A DNA stretch of 59,621 nucleotides from Oceanobacillus sp. J11TS1 (GCF_018333215.1 NZ_BORO01000024.1:1-59621); one strand, 5' to 3'; shown: positions 42,438-52,617, counted from the first letter of the stretch. Notes: generated by a model not told the origin, from the sequence alone. Made by a program: numbers and translations.

Positions 42438-43613
42438 ATGAAAGCAAATTTACAAAATGAATTAGATAAAGTCATAGATGAATTAACCTATTTAAGTGAT
42501 ACTATTTTTGAAAATCCGGAGCTTGGAGACAAAGAATATGAATCTATGAAGCTTTTAACAGATTATTTAACAGCACATCAATTTAAAGTGGAAAAAGGTC
42601 TTGTCGATCGCGATACAGCTTTTAAAGCTACATATTCCAGTGGAAAACCTGGTCCTCAGATTGCGTATTTAGCTGAATATGATGCACTTCCAGGAATTGG
42701 ACATGGCTGCGGGCATAATCTGATTGGAACCATGAGTGTTGGTGCAGGTGTTGTATTAAGTAAAGTAATCGATGAAATTGGCGGAACGGTTCATGTCATC
42801 GGAACCCCGGCAGAAGAAACCAACGGAGCAAAAGTGCCGATGAGCGAGCAAGGTATCTTTGACGATATTGACGCTGCGATGATTTTACACCCTAGCGGTG
42901 CCTCCCAAGAGAGTGGTGAATCTTTAGCTATGGATGCTATCCAATTTGAATATCATGGGAAAACAGCACATGCAGCGGCTGCTCCGGAAAAAGGAATTAA
43001 CGCATTAGATGGTGTGCTTCAATTATTCAGCGGTATTAACGCTTTAAGACAGCATGTGAAATCAGACGTTCGGATTCACGGAATTATTCCAGAGGGAGGA
43101 CATGCAGCGAATGTTGTGCCTGATAAAGCAGTAGCGCAGTTCTATGTTCGAGCAAAAAGTCGTTCTTACCTTAATGAAGTAGTGGAAAAAGTGAAGCATA
43201 TAGCTGAAGGGGCAGCTCTTATGACAGGAGCAAAGCTAACCATATCAAATTATGAATTAAGTTATGATGATATGGTCACGAACCAGGTTTTATCCGATTT
43301 ATTTACGAAAAATTTAAAAGAGACAAGCAGACTTCCTGTTTATAGTTCAAAAGAAGATTATGGCTCTATTGATATGGGGAATGTCAGCCAGGTGGTTCCG
43401 GCAATTCATCCGTATATTGGTTTAAATAATGAAGAATTAATTGCTCATACGAAGGAATTTGCTGACCAAACGATTACAGAAGACGGACATCTGGCATTGT
43501 ATGAAGGGGCCCTTAGTTTAGCAAAAACAGGCTATGATTTACTGACAAATAAAGAAGTTGTTCAAGCGATGAAAGAGGAATTTAATAAAAATAAAGAAGA
43601 GGTATCTATCTAA
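42438..43613 (+). CDS. M20 family amidohydrolase
   Basis: The 391-residue cytosolic metal hydrolase is of the AbgB/HipO/YxeP group that cleaves N-acyl or aminoacyl amides. Metal-site motifs are EYDALPGIGHGCGHNL, HVIGTPAEETNGAK and GKTAHAAAAPEKGINAL. It shares a TAATG junction with a binding-protein gene, and permease and ATPase genes follow. The operon presumably imports an N-substituted amino acid or peptide-like compound, which this enzyme then hydrolyses. The substrate is unknown; the layout recalls B. subtilis yxe and ytm sulfur-compound operons. Confidence 0.85.
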   Translation: MKANLQNELDKVIDELTYLSDTIFENPELGDKEYESMKLLTDYLTAHQFKVEKGLVDRDTAFKATYSSGKPGPQIAYLAEYDALPGIGHGCGHNLIGTMSVGAGVVLSKVIDEIGGTVHVIGTPAEETNGAKVPMSEQGIFDDIDAAMILHPSGASQESGESLAMDAIQFEYHGKTAHAAAAPEKGINALDGVLQLFSGINALRQHVKSDVRIHGIIPEGGHAANVVPDKAVAQFYVRAKSRSYLNEVVEKVKHIAEGAALMTGAKLTISNYELSYDDMVTNQVLSDLFTKNLKETSRLPVYSSKEDYGSIDMGNVSQVVPAIHPYIGLNNEELIAHTKEFADQTITEDGHLALYEGALSLAKTGYDLLTNKEVVQAMKEEFNKNKEEVSI

Positions 43614-44386
43614 TGAAAAATAAACTTATTTTCCCTTTATGCATGTTATTATTTGCAGCTCTGTTAGCAGCTTGCGGATCAGATGATAATGAATCAAAAG
43701 CATCCAGTGGAGGAAATGGTGTATTAAAAATGGGGACTTCAGCTGATTTTCCTCCATATGAATCACGAAATCCTCAAGGAGAATTTGAAGGATTTGATAT
43801 TGAATTAGCAAAAATTATTGCCAAAGAACTGGATATGGAATTAGAAATACAAGATATGAAGTTTGAAGGACTGATTGGTTCGTTACAGGCGGATCGCGTG
43901 GACATGGTCATATCAGGAATGAACGCAAGCGAAGACCGTAAAAAGAATGTAGACTTCTCTAAGGTTTATAATGACACCGGGCAAATGTTTGTTACCAAGG
44001 ATAAACCAATGGAATCGCTCGATGAGCTAGAAGGAAAAACGCTTGGTGTCCAGCTCGGTTCCATTCAAGAAGAAGGTGCAGACGCTTTAGCAAAAGAGTA
44101 TCATTTTGAAGTGAAAAAAGTAGATGATGCAGGGATTTTAGCGCAAGAATTGAATGCGAACCGTATCGATGTTGTGTATTTGTCTAAAGAAGTTGCTCTT
44201 GGATTTATAGATTCCCAAGGGTTCTCGGGTTTCGATGATCCCAATGCTCCTTCTTCTGGTATGGCAATTGCTTTTCCAAAAGGAAGCGATCTGGTGGACG
44301 ATGTGAATAACATATTAGAAAAATTAGAAGAAAATGGTACGCTTGCTAGCTTAAAAGAGGAATGGATACCAAATTCAATAAAATAA
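43613..44386 (+). CDS. Amino-acid-type ABC binding lipoprotein
   Basis: The 257-residue lipoprotein (lipobox LAAC, near residue 20) has the polar amino-acid binding fold: LKMGTSADFPPYESRNPQGEFEGFDIELAKIIA, shown here as one domain opening, DMVISGMNASEDR and LGVQLGSIQEEGADAL. It sits between the amidohydrolase and permease genes and supplies substrate specificity. The ligand is probably a modified amino acid. Confidence 0.87.
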   Translation: MKNKLIFPLCMLLFAALLAACGSDDNESKASSGGNGVLKMGTSADFPPYESRNPQGEFEGFDIELAKIIAKELDMELEIQDMKFEGLIGSLQADRVDMVISGMNASEDRKKNVDFSKVYNDTGQMFVTKDKPMESLDELEGKTLGVQLGSIQEEGADALAKEYHFEVKKVDDAGILAQELNANRIDVVYLSKEVALGFIDSQGFSGFDDPNAPSSGMAIAFPKGSDLVDDVNNILEKLEENGTLASLKEEWIPNSIK

Positions 44387-44407
44387 AATACGGCAGGAAG
44401 AAACGAG

Positions 44408-45076
44408 GTGAGAGGCATGAATTTGGATTTTTCTCAGATCGTGCCTTATATTCCTTTTATACTGGAAGGAATAGGCGCGACATTAAAGTTTGTCAGTGTA
44501 TCCATTTTGGCAGGATTTATATTAGGCACGATTTTGGCAATATTTAAGATAACCGGTTTTTGGCCGCTGAAGTTATTCGCTGATGTGTATACATCTATTT
44601 TTCGTGGTACACCGCTTATTTTACAATTAATGATTATATACTTAGCAATCCCGCAATTAACAGGCTATGATATATCTGCATTTTTATCCGCTGTTTTAGC
44701 GTTTGGATTGAATTCGGCTGCCTATATATCTGAAATTATCCGGGCTGGCATTATGGCAGTTGATAAAGGACAGACAGAAGCAGCAAAAGCTTTGGGCGTT
44801 CCTTATCGTACCATGATGTTACATATCATTTTACCGCAAGCTTTTAAAAATATTCTTCCTGCACTAATGAATGAGTTTATCACTTTAACAAAAGAATCGG
44901 CATTAGTATCTACAATCGGCTATTTGGATTTGATGCGTCGTGCACAGATCGCTGGAGCAGATCTTTATAGAAATTTCGAGCCGCTCTTTTTTGCGGGTGT
45001 CATTTATTGGGTAATGGTTACGATATTGACCTTAATTGGACGGTATGTTGAAAGGAGGATGAGACAGAGTGATTAA
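44408..45076 (+). CDS. Amino-acid-type ABC permease
   Basis: The 222-residue membrane protein of the His/Glu/Gln/Arg family has [20 protein letters not shown] and the EAA loop [21 protein letters not shown]. It presumably acts as a homodimer, since only one permease gene is present. Its 3' end overlaps the ATPase gene by eight bases. Confidence 0.88.
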   Translation: MRGMNLDFSQIVPYIPFILEGIGATLKFVSVSILAGFILGTILAIFKITGFWPLKLFADVYTSIFRGTPLILQLMIIYLAIPQLTGYDISAFLSAVLAFGLNSAAYISEIIRAGIMAVDKGQTEAAKALGVPYRTMMLHIILPQAFKNILPALMNEFITLTKESALVSTIGYLDLMRRAQIAGADLYRNFEPLFFAGVIYWVMVTILTLIGRYVERRMRQSD

Positions 45077-45791
45077 AACGGAAAATATAAAAAAAGTTTT
45101 TGGCAAAAATGAAGTGCTAAAAGGGATCAGTACAACCATTGATAAAGGGGAAGTCGTCACAGTTATTGGCCCCTCTGGGTCGGGAAAATCAACCTTTTTA
45201 CGCTGTCTCAACCTATTAGAAGAACCAACCTCTGGACACATATATATCAACGGCGAGGCAATCACCGACCGGGCAGTTAACAAAATGGAAGTACGAAAGA
45301 ATATTGGGATGGTATTTCAGCATTTTCACTTATTCCCACATATGACGGTTCTTGAAAACGTCACGTATGCACCACAAAAGGTGAAAGGTATGTCGAAAAA
45401 AGAAGCAGAGCAAACTGGAAAAAATTTATTGGCAAGAGTAGGCATGACAGATAAAGAAAAGGCATATCCCAATCGTTTATCAGGTGGCCAAAAACAGCGT
45501 GTGGCTATTGCCCGTGCATTGGCGATGGAACCAGAAATGATGCTTTTTGATGAACCGACTTCCGCACTTGACCCGGAAATGGTAAAAGAGGTTCTCGATG
45601 TGATGAAAGGACTAGCCGAAACAGGAATGACGATGGTGATTGTGACACATGAGATGAATTTTGCGAAAGAAGTTGCGGATAGGGTTCTCTTTTTAGATGA
45701 AGGTGTACTGATGGAAGAAACAGATCCAATAACGTTTTTCTCTAATCCAAGTACAACACGCGCACAGCGCTTTTTAAAAAAGGTACTCTAA
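45069..45791 (+). CDS. Amino-acid-type ABC ATPase
   Basis: The 240-residue GlnQ-type ATPase has Walker [10 protein letters not shown], signature LSGGQKQR, Walker [13 protein letters not shown] and [15 protein letters not shown]. It is the last gene of the M20/ABC operon and overlaps the permease gene. Confidence 0.92.
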   Translation: MIKTENIKKVFGKNEVLKGISTTIDKGEVVTVIGPSGSGKSTFLRCLNLLEEPTSGHIYINGEAITDRAVNKMEVRKNIGMVFQHFHLFPHMTVLENVTYAPQKVKGMSKKEAEQTGKNLLARVGMTDKEKAYPNRLSGGQKQRVAIARALAMEPEMMLFDEPTSALDPEMVKEVLDVMKGLAETGMTMVIVTHEMNFAKEVADRVLFLDEGVLMEETDPITFFSNPSTTRAQRFLKKVL

Positions 45792-45807
45792 AGAAAACTT
45801 AAAGGTT

Positions 45808-45834
45808 CAGGAGGATAGTAACACTACCCTCCTG
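45808..45834. terminator. Hairpin in a convergent gap, weak terminator
   Basis: CAGGAGG (45808-45814) pairs with CCTCCTG (45828-45834) and an inner TAGT/ACTA pair extends the stem. No good T-run follows. Confidence 0.35.
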
Positions 45835-45856
45835 CGCTTGTGGACTAAACATTCGA

Positions 45857-46336
45857 CTAGCTTAGGAGCGTCTCAATGTCTTTTTCTATCTGAGCAGGAT
45901 TTTTTTGCGGTCCCCATCGTTTAACAACTTTTCCATCACGATTAATAAGGAATTTCGTAAAATTCCATTTAATTTGGTTGCTTAACAAGCCTTTTTGCTC
46001 CCTGGTTAAAAAATCAAAAAGCGGATGGGCATTGTTTCCTTTTACATCAATTTTTGAAAACATTGGAAAGGTCACACCATAGTTCTTTTTGCAAAATTGA
46101 TTAATTTCTTCATTTGCTCCTGGATCTTGAGAGCCAAATTGATTACATGGGAATCCGAGTACTTCAAAGTTACGGTCTTTAAATTGATCATACAGCTTCT
46201 GCAAACCATCAAATTGAGGAGTAAAGCCACATTTACTTGCTGTGTTTACGATAAGTAACACTTTCCCCTTGTAGTCTGCCAGCGGCTTTTCTTCGCCATC
46301 AATCGTTTTTGCTGAAAAATCATATATACTTGTCAT
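45857..46336 (-). CDS. bsaA: Glutathione peroxidase-family thiol peroxidase
   Basis: The 159-residue protein reduces peroxides with a Cys-based active site and, in bacteria, usually thioredoxin. The peroxidatic Cys36 lies in [13 protein letters not shown]. The partner motifs are [13 protein letters not shown] and [19 protein letters not shown] six bases before ATG 46336 ([11 protein letters not shown]) is a better start than the upstream frame opening at 46351. Confidence 0.92.
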   Translation of the reverse strand: MTSIYDFSAKTIDGEEKPLADYKGKVLLIVNTASKCGFTPQFDGLQKLYDQFKDRNFEVLGFPCNQFGSQDPGANEEINQFCKKNYGVTFPMFSKIDVKGNNAHPLFDFLTREQKGLLSNQIKWNFTKFLINRDGKVVKRWGPQKNPAQIEKDIETLLS

Positions 46337-46424
46337 GTTGCTCCTCCTCAAAAAATGATAAGATATTAACGTATCAAAAAGAATACCTAATCTATTCGTA
46401 TTATAGCAAGAAAGGACGTTTACT

Positions 46425-47114
46425 GTGTCAGAAGCGATGAAACATATTCCATTACATGGAGAAGAAAAAAATGCTTATTTACGCTACCTCACTACTAGCG
46501 ATTTACCCGATATTTTAAACCTGCAAACCATTGTTTACGAAGATTTAGAGGATAAAAAAAGGTTAGAAACCTTAGATGAGAAGGAGTTCCGTACGATATT
46601 AGAGGGAGAGCCGCTGATGGTCGGTATCTTCCACCGGGAGAAACTGATTGCATTTCGAGCTTTTCTAAATCCTGATCATGATGAAGAAGGTTTAGGAAGA
46701 GATATCGGCTTAACGGAAGAGGATTACACACAAATTATTTACTCAGAGATTTCGAACGTGCATCCAGATTATCGAGGGAATCACTTACAAACAAAGATGG
46801 GCAATGTGATTATGGAAAGATTAAACCAATCTTCCTTTCGATATATTTTAGCTACTGTCGCTCCAGGAAATATTCCGAGTATGAAGGATAAATTTGCGCT
46901 TGGGATGCAGATTTATAAAGTGAAAGAAAAGTATGGTGGAAAACTGCGTTATATATTTTGTAAGGATCTAGAGTCGAACGATGTTGGCGCAAAGCAGCAA
47001 AAGGAAATCCATATGAAGGATATTGATAATCAAGCAAAGCTCATGGAAGAAGGTTTTATTGGTACAGGGATGAAAAAAATCGATAATGCGTGGATGGTTA
47101 TTTACCAAAAATAA
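46425..47114 (+). CDS. GNAT family acetyltransferase
   Basis: The 229-residue protein has a GNAT fold. The acetyl-CoA-binding motif A is visible in [20 protein letters not shown], with the strand [14 protein letters not shown] after it. The substrate is unknown. It starts at GTG 46425 after AAAGGACG. It is convergent with trhO across a strong shared terminator. Confidence 0.8.
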   Translation: MSEAMKHIPLHGEEKNAYLRYLTTSDLPDILNLQTIVYEDLEDKKRLETLDEKEFRTILEGEPLMVGIFHREKLIAFRAFLNPDHDEEGLGRDIGLTEEDYTQIIYSEISNVHPDYRGNHLQTKMGNVIMERLNQSSFRYILATVAPGNIPSMKDKFALGMQIYKVKEKYGGKLRYIFCKDLESNDVGAKQQKEIHMKDIDNQAKLMEEGFIGTGMKKIDNAWMVIYQK

Positions 47115-47123
47115 ATCATTCAT

Positions 47124-47164
47124 CAAACAGGCTAAGGATGCGTTATACATCCTTAGCCTGTTTG
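47124..47164. terminator. Strong bidirectional terminator
   Basis: CAAACAGGCTAAGGATG (47124-47140) pairs perfectly over 17 bp with 47148-47164, between the convergent GNAT and trhO genes. Confidence 0.85.
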
Positions 47165-47193
47165 CGTCGTATATAGTAAATGCAAGTTTCTAA

Positions 47194-48171
47194 TTAAGCA
47201 TTTGTTGTTTCTGGAAGTGTTTCTCCAATAGCTGCTAGACGTTCTTTTACTTCTTCTACGGATAGATTATGCTCTTTTACATAAAGGTTGCGAGGACTAA
47301 CACGGCATTCATGTGTGCATCCACGTAAATATTTATGTTCATTTTCTTCAGAAGCAAGGATTTGTTTATTACATTCTGGATTTGCACAGTTCACATAACG
47401 CTCACAAGGCTCTCCGTCAAAGTAGTCTTTTCCAATCACTACATGTTCTTTACGGTTTACAGGGACGCTGATACGCTCGTCAAATACATATAGTTGTCCA
47501 TCCCATAATTCGCCTTGTACTTCCGGATCTTTTCCGTAAGTAACGATACCGCCATGTAATTGTCCTACATCATCAAAGCCTTCTTCTTTTAGCCAGCCAC
47601 TGAATTTCTCACAGCGAATTCCGCCTGTGCAATACGTGACGATTTTTTTATCTTCAAGCATTTCTTTGTTTTCCTTTACCCATTCTGGTAATTCACGGAA
47701 AGTCTTGATGTCTGGACGAATTGCTCCGCGGAAATGTCCGAGATCATATTCATAGTCATTACGAGCATCTAATACGACTGTATCTTCGTCTTGCAATGCT
47801 TCATAAAATTCCTTGGGTTCTAAATAATTACCTGTTGTTTCTAATGGGTTAATGTCATCTTCTAAACGTAATGTTACTAATTCTTTTCTAGGGCGCACAT
47901 GCATTTTCTTAAAAGCATGCTTATCATGCGCATCAACCTTAAATACCATATCTTCAAATCGAGGATCCGCATGCATATGATCCATATAAGCATTTGTTTG
48001 CTCCACAGTACCTGATACTGTACCGTTGATACCTTCCTCGGCTACCAATATACGTCCTTTTAGCCCGAGCTCTTTGCAGTATTTGAGATGTTCTGCAGCA
48101 AATGTTTCTGGGTCCTCAATGTGTACATAATTGTAATAAAGTAAAACTCGATATTCTTGTTTTGTTTCCAT
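47194..48171 (-). CDS. trhO: tRNA uridine-34 hydroxylase
   Basis: TrhO (YceA/YbfQ) uses oxygen to hydroxylate uridine 34 of tRNA, a step toward 5-methoxyuridine. The protein has an N-terminal ferredoxin-like domain ([14 protein letters not shown]). The central rhodanese domain has active-site [16 protein letters not shown]. The C-terminal Cys-rich part ([18 protein letters not shown]) is as in other Firmicutes. AGGTGG eight bases before ATG 48171 ([13 protein letters not shown]) gives 325 residues. The upstream GTG at 48183 overlaps the ribosome site. Confidence 0.92.
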   Translation of the reverse strand: METKQEYRVLLYYNYVHIEDPETFAAEHLKYCKELGLKGRILVAEEGINGTVSGTVEQTNAYMDHMHADPRFEDMVFKVDAHDKHAFKKMHVRPRKELVTLRLEDDINPLETTGNYLEPKEFYEALQDEDTVVLDARNDYEYDLGHFRGAIRPDIKTFRELPEWVKENKEMLEDKKIVTYCTGGIRCEKFSGWLKEEGFDDVGQLHGGIVTYGKDPEVQGELWDGQLYVFDERISVPVNRKEHVVIGKDYFDGEPCERYVNCANPECNKQILASEENEHKYLRGCTHECRVSPRNLYVKEHNLSVEEVKERLAAIGETLPETTNA

Positions 48172-48183
48172 TTGGTCTACCAC

Positions 48184-48648
48184 CTATTCATTTATATTTG
48201 CAAGATACAAATGAGTTTGGTTGCGTTTATTCATTTTTCGTCTTGCAATTCTTTATTCTATCACGTTTTTTAGGATTGTTCCACCATCTAAAAATTACTA
48301 TTTTCCCCGAATGATCACATTTTGATCACATTTAATTTAAGTATTATTTATTTTGGTGCAGAGCCTTCATTTGACCTAGTTTCATCCCCATATTTATTCA
48401 TTAATTTCAATTATAGGTTTTGGCGTTGGCCATTTATTTTAAGAAGCGTTAATTTTGTTCCTTTATAAGATATGGAGAAAATACTTTTAATTAAGTGGTG
48501 TAGAAGAACACAGAATTGCTATGTAATGAAGCATAATTAAACATTAATGCGAAAGTCCACTTTTCTAAAAAGATTTAGACTTGAGCATAGTCAATATAAT
48601 CTATTCCCCCATATGATGAAGTATCTATGAAGGAGGGAGGATGGAATT
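48184..48648. other. Divergent gap between trhO and cotW-like gene
   Basis: About 465 AT-rich bases without a supported gene. The one notable feature is an exact tandem of TGATCACATTT at 48312-48322 and 48323-48333. The cotW-like promoter must lie near the right end, but I could not place a confident SigK site. Confidence 0.5.
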
Positions 48649-48858
48649 ATGAGTGAATCGTCCAAAAAACCAATGATGCCTAATAAAGTGGTTGAGGTGA
48701 TGGTGGATAGTATTTTTCGTAAAAACGGAGTGAAACCGGAAGAGGTAAAAAATACTCTTTCCGAAAAACAGCGTGAAATGCTGCGAGAAATGGTTACTGA
48801 TTTAAAACAGCAAGTGGAGGAGTTTCAAAAAAATAATGCATCCGAAAAGAAAGAATAA
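48649..48858 (+). CDS. cotW: CotW-like spore coat protein
   Basis: The 69-residue charged helical protein (PNKVVEVMVDSIFRKNGVKP, then EKQREMLREMVTDLKQQVEEF) matches the first part of B. subtilis CotW, an insoluble-fraction spore coat protein. It is shorter than CotW (about 105), lacking the Lys/Arg-rich tail. Two CotX/V-type genes follow, as in the B. subtilis cotVWXYZ cluster, which supports the call. GGAGGGAGG precedes the ATG. Confidence 0.75.
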   Translation: MSESSKKPMMPNKVVEVMVDSIFRKNGVKPEEVKNTLSEKQREMLREMVTDLKQQVEEFQKNNASEKKE

Positions 48859-48865
48859 TTTCTTT

Positions 48866-48901
48866 AAAAATGTGAAGAAAGAATGATTTCTTCACATTTT
48901 T
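48866..48901 (+). terminator. Terminator of the cotW-like gene
   Basis: AAAAATGTGAAGAAA (48866-48880) pairs perfectly with 48887-48901. Confidence 0.85.
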
Positions 48902-49125
48902 AATAGCCCCTTCACCGCAATCATTGGATGACGATGTAATTATCTTTTTAGCGACTGCTATAGAAAAAAGCCTGATTTACGGAAAAAGACTTTCTTATTG
49001 AGAACCATTTCTAAAAGTTAGACTAGGTTATTTTGCTATTTTTGTGCTCTTTGTGCAGGTGTACAGGAAGTATAGTTATCAATACCATAAATTACTTTAG
49101 AACCTATAGAAAGGAGTGTTGATTG

Positions 49126-49659
49126 ATGTCTGTTTACAGAAGTAGACCAGAAGGGACCCATCGTTTTCATGACGATTTTTATGGAGACGATTATGTGTGC
49201 GATCCACAGGAATCTGGATATGAAACAAATAATTATCAAGCATCACCAGCTGATTATAATAACTCATTCAATTCAAATTTTGGTGAGGCAAGTGTTGTGC
49301 AAGATGGAGACGAATTCTCGTATATGGAACAAGAATCTGCAGAAGTTATTTGGATTAAAGAATCATGCGATATCGTAGTGCATACAACAGATACTCAAGT
49401 CGCTGCATCCTTACAAGCTGCATTACAATTAGCTATTGCGATTGTTGTCCGTATAACCATTGGTGATTCCGCAGATGGAGATGAAGTAGAACAAGAATTA
49501 TTACAAACGATCAGTTCCAGTCAAGTAAATAAGCAAAAAATATTCATCTACAATACGAAGGATGCGAAAGTTACAACCACAGATACAGATATAGCAGTAA
49601 ATATCCAACTGCTTTTACAGCTGCTTGTTGCGTTGGTAGTCTTGATTGATATTCTGTAA
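49126..49659 (+). CDS. cotX: CotX/CotV family spore coat protein
   Basis: The 177-residue protein has a polar, Tyr/Asn/Asp-rich N-terminal half. A spore-coat X/V domain (about 74-177) follows, made of two related blocks: HTTDTQVAASLQAALQL (TTDT at 87-90) and TTTDTDIAVNIQLLLQL (TTDT at 151-154). This is the CotX/CotV crust and coat family. A possible SigK -10 element, CATAAATTA, lies at 49086-49094. ATG 49126 is favoured by AAAGGAG. The second coat gene follows 32 bp later. Confidence 0.85.
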   Translation: MSVYRSRPEGTHRFHDDFYGDDYVCDPQESGYETNNYQASPADYNNSFNSNFGEASVVQDGDEFSYMEQESAEVIWIKESCDIVVHTTDTQVAASLQAALQLAIAIVVRITIGDSADGDEVEQELLQTISSSQVNKQKIFIYNTKDAKVTTTDTDIAVNIQLLLQLLVALVVLIDIL

Positions 49660-49691
49660 TCCAAATTGAATAAAGAAAGGAGTGGGAACGC

Positions 49692-50123
49692 ATGATGCCA
49701 AAAAAAGAATGGAGAGCATTAGATCACTGTGATGATAATAATGATAATGACGCAATAGTAGATCAAGAGGCCAAACAAAAGAATGTAACGAAGCAATCCT
49801 CGGAGGAATGGATAATTATCAAAGACTCTGAGGGAGTTGAAGTACAAACAACAGATACACAAGTAGCAATTAGCTTACAGGTAGGTATTGAAGTAGCTAT
49901 TGCTGTTGTACTAAGTATTACACTGGCCGATTCAAACCAAGCAAAAGCTGTTTTCCAAGATCTAGAACAAGTTATGAAAACCAAACAAAGTAATCGTCAA
50001 AAAACAATTGTTGAAAAATCGAAAAATGTTTCAGTAACCACAACAGATACAGACGTCGGAATAAATATTCAACTATTAATTCAATTGTTAATAGCTATTG
50101 TAGCAACCCTGGATATTTTATAA
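49692..50123 (+). CDS. cotV: CotV/CotX family spore coat protein, shorter paralogue
   Basis: The 143-residue protein is a paralogue of its upstream neighbour with a short Asp/Asn-rich N-terminus. It keeps the two-block coat domain (QTTDTQVAISLQVGIEVAI, then TTTDTDVGINIQLLIQLLI). Size and order fit CotV. It starts at ATG 49692 or 49695 after AAAGGAG and is probably co-transcribed with the larger gene in the mother cell. Confidence 0.82.
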   Translation: MMPKKEWRALDHCDDNNDNDAIVDQEAKQKNVTKQSSEEWIIIKDSEGVEVQTTDTQVAISLQVGIEVAIAVVLSITLADSNQAKAVFQDLEQVMKTKQSNRQKTIVEKSKNVSVTTTDTDVGINIQLLIQLLIAIVATLDIL

Positions 50124-50155
50124 GAATACTTGAGGTTCCTTCTGGGGCTTGCCTT

Positions 50156-50190
50156 ATTGAACTCCCAATAATAAAGGGAGTTCAATTTTA
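50156..50190 (+). terminator. Terminator of the coat operon
   Basis: ATTGAACTCCC (50156-50166) pairs perfectly with 50176-50186, followed by TTTTA. Confidence 0.85.
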
Positions 50191-50516
50191 TGTTGAACAG
50201 GAAACTTTTTCTTAAATCAGTACGTTATTTTAAGTATTTTATGTAGCTCCTACGTCTGGTAATGGTAAGCAAAAAATGTATTTTTATGAACTGATTCTCA
50301 TCTTTTAGTGAAAACGCTTCTCCAGTTGAAAAACGTCGAATTTTGTTCGATGATACTCCTTGATATTCGCTTGCATTTTTTTATGAAAGGGGTTAAAATA
50401 ATAATTGCAAAAGGTAATTGGAGTTACAAGAATACTTTACGATCTCTTTTTCAAGATGGTGTAAAAGTATTTCGTTTTCAATGATTTTGCATATCTTGTA
50501 TAAGGAGGTCATGATA
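50191..50516 (+). other. Upstream region and probable long leader of csp
   Basis: About 325 bases without a supported gene, probably including a long 5' leader as is common for cold-shock mRNAs. A small TCGAA/TTCGA hairpin occurs near 50337-50351. I could not define a cold box or promoter with confidence. Confidence 0.4.
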
Positions 50517-50714
50517 ATGACTGGTAAAGTAAAATGGTTTAATGCAGAAAAAGGTTTTGGTTTCATCGAGCGTGAAGACGGAGACGACGTATTCGTACAC
50601 TTCTCTGCAATCCAAGCTGAAGGATTCAAAACGCTTGAAGAAGGTCAAGAAGTTGAATTTGAAATCGTAGAAGGCAACCGTGGCCCACAAGCTGCAAATG
50701 TTGTTCGTCTTTAA
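50517..50714 (+). CDS. Cold-shock protein, CspA family
   Basis: The 65-residue single cold-shock domain binds single-stranded RNA/DNA and acts as an RNA chaperone. Both RNA motifs are intact: KGFGFIE (RNP1) and VFVHFS (RNP2). AAGGAGG (50502-50508) is eight bases before ATG 50517 (MTGKVKWF) and too close to ATG 50511, so the shorter start is chosen. Confidence 0.96.
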   Translation: MTGKVKWFNAEKGFGFIEREDGDDVFVHFSAIQAEGFKTLEEGQEVEFEIVEGNRGPQAANVVRL

Positions 50715-50749
50715 TCGAGTACAACTAAAATAAAACGAGTATGAATTCG

Positions 50750-50791
50750 TTAAAAAACCTCGAATGTCCTTAGGCATTCGAGGTTTTTTAA
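50750..50791. terminator. Bidirectional terminator after csp
   Basis: TTAAAAAACCTCGAATG (50750-50766) pairs perfectly over 17 bp with 50775-50791, between convergent genes. Confidence 0.9.
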
Positions 50792-50850
50792 CGGTTCGAC
50801 TTCAAAAATATTACCTGAGAAAAAAAGGGATGTTCCCACAGTCAGAAATA

Positions 50851-51747
50851 TTAAAGGGTGATTTCAGCTTGATGCGCGAGCAGTTTAATTAGTGCTTGCG
50901 TACCGCTGTCAGCTTCTCCCATGTCTGCTAATTCTTTATAAAGTTTTAAGGATAATTCTAGTCCGGGTGCTGGCATCCCCATATTATGAGCGGATTCTAA
51001 GGCAATCTCCATGTCCTTAATAAAATGTTTTACATAAAATCCAGGTTCATAGTCCCTTTCAAGCATTCTTTTACCTAAATTGGATAAAGAAAAACTTGCA
51101 GCAGCTCCGGTGGAAATGGTAGCAAGAACTTCCTCTGCATCTAATCCAGCTTTTTTTGCATATAAAATGGATTCACAAACACCAATCATATTGGTTGCGA
51201 TAGCAATCTGGTTTGCCATTTTTGTATGTTGTCCAGCTCCTGCAGGTCCATGTAAACTAATTCTTTCTCCTAGAACACGAAATATTGGAGCGACTTCATG
51301 ATAAGCATCTTTATCTCCGCCAGTCATGATGGCTAGTGTGCCATTTTTTGCACCAATATCTCCTCCAGATACAGGAGCATCTAAAGCAATGAGGCCTTCT
51401 TTTTTTGCATCTTCATAAATTTCCATTGCTAAACTAGGTTTAGATGTCGTCATATCAATCAAATAAGTATTTTTTTTCGCATTTTTTAGAATACCCTTAT
51501 CTCCATAATAAACCTTTTTCACATCTTCCGGATATCCTACCATCGTAATAATCACATCACTTGCTTTTGCGAGACTTACTGCGTCCTCATGCCAATTTGC
51601 TCCTGTTTCCAAAAGCTCTTCTGCTTTGGATTTTGTTCGCGTGTAAACATTTAATTTGTAACCTGCTTCCATTAAGTTTTTCACCATGCTTTTCCCCATT
51701 ACGCCCAAGCCGATAAAACCAATTTTTGTCGATGATGCTGTTACCAT
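50851..51747 (-). CDS. Beta-hydroxyacid dehydrogenase (3-hydroxyisobutyrate / tartronate semialdehyde type)
   Basis: The 298-residue NAD(P)-dependent dehydrogenase has the Rossmann opening GFIGLGVMGKSMVKNL, the substrate motif DAPVSGGDIGAKNGTLAIMTGG and catalytic Lys in GQHTKMANQ. It resembles B. subtilis YkwC. The exact hydroxyacid cannot be told, since no valine, glycerate or glycolate genes are adjacent. AAGGAG precedes the ATG. Confidence 0.88.
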   Translation of the reverse strand: MVTASSTKIGFIGLGVMGKSMVKNLMEAGYKLNVYTRTKSKAEELLETGANWHEDAVSLAKASDVIITMVGYPEDVKKVYYGDKGILKNAKKNTYLIDMTTSKPSLAMEIYEDAKKEGLIALDAPVSGGDIGAKNGTLAIMTGGDKDAYHEVAPIFRVLGERISLHGPAGAGQHTKMANQIAIATNMIGVCESILYAKKAGLDAEEVLATISTGAAASFSLSNLGKRMLERDYEPGFYVKHFIKDMEIALESAHNMGMPAPGLELSLKLYKELADMGEADSGTQALIKLLAHQAEITL

Positions 51748-51993
51748 ACTATCCGTCTCCTTTGTGTAGATGTTTATGAATATTAACCTACGTTAAGCTA
51801 TATTCGTTGTGTCGCCGATGAATCAAAATCTCACCATGGAATCCCTGAAATTCCTTTCTTCCAACGAAATATACTTGGCAACGATTGCCGTGAATCGAAT
51901 CATACAGGATACATATAGTATAAAATGATTCCACAATAAAAAAACAGTAGTTTGCTTATATTTGCTTTTTTAGAGAGGAAGAGGAGGAGAATG

Positions 51994-52617
51994 ATGAAGA
52001 AAAATATAGATCGACTAAAACAACGGCTCCTTACAAGACAAGAGGAGTTAATTGAAAAATTAAATCAAGCGGCCGAAGCAAAATATGAATTTAGTCAAGA
52101 ATCGTTAGGAGAGTTATCTAATTACGATAATCATCCGGCTGATACTGGGACAGAACTATTTGACAGGGAGAAAGACAAGACGTTACAACGGCATATGGAA
52201 TCCGAACTGGAAGCGATTAATGAATCTGTTCATGCGATGGAAGAGGGGACGTATGGAATTTGCAAAGTATGCGGAGGAAATATTGACCCAGAACGGTTAG
52301 AAGCTTTACCTACTGCAGATTGCTGTGTAGAGCATGAGAAGGATAGAACATATCTTGGAGGGGTTCCTACCCGTGTTTCCAGAACGGTAGGGGACGATGG
52401 AAAGAATAGCTGGCGGGAAGTTGGATATTATGGCACATCCAGCTCATCAACAGAGTATTTTGGAGATATGTATGAATCTGAGGATGGGGCAGTGGAACCA
52501 GAAGAGGTAGGCGTGGAGGATTTCCTAGCTGCGGACATGGAGGGTAATTTTTCACACGTGATGCCAAACCATAATAAATATGAAGAACGATTAGATGAAG
52601 AAAATGAAGCAGATTAA
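51994..52617 (+). CDS. yteA: DksA/TraR-type zinc finger protein, YteA-like
   Basis: The product of about 207 residues begins with a coiled-coil-like helix (KNIDRLKQRLLTRQEELIEK). It then has the acidic NYDNHPADTGTELFDREKD element and a DksA-type zinc finger, ICKVCGGNIDPERLEALPTADCCVEH. An acidic low-complexity tail follows. It matches B. subtilis YteA-like proteins whose role is not settled; binding RNA polymerase by analogy with DksA is inference. ATG 51991 is an alternative start, but it sits against the GAGGAGG site. Confidence 0.82.
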   Translation: MKKNIDRLKQRLLTRQEELIEKLNQAAEAKYEFSQESLGELSNYDNHPADTGTELFDREKDKTLQRHMESELEAINESVHAMEEGTYGICKVCGGNIDPERLEALPTADCCVEHEKDRTYLGGVPTRVSRTVGDDGKNSWREVGYYGTSSSSTEYFGDMYESEDGAVEPEEVGVEDFLAADMEGNFSHVMPNHNKYEERLDEENEAD

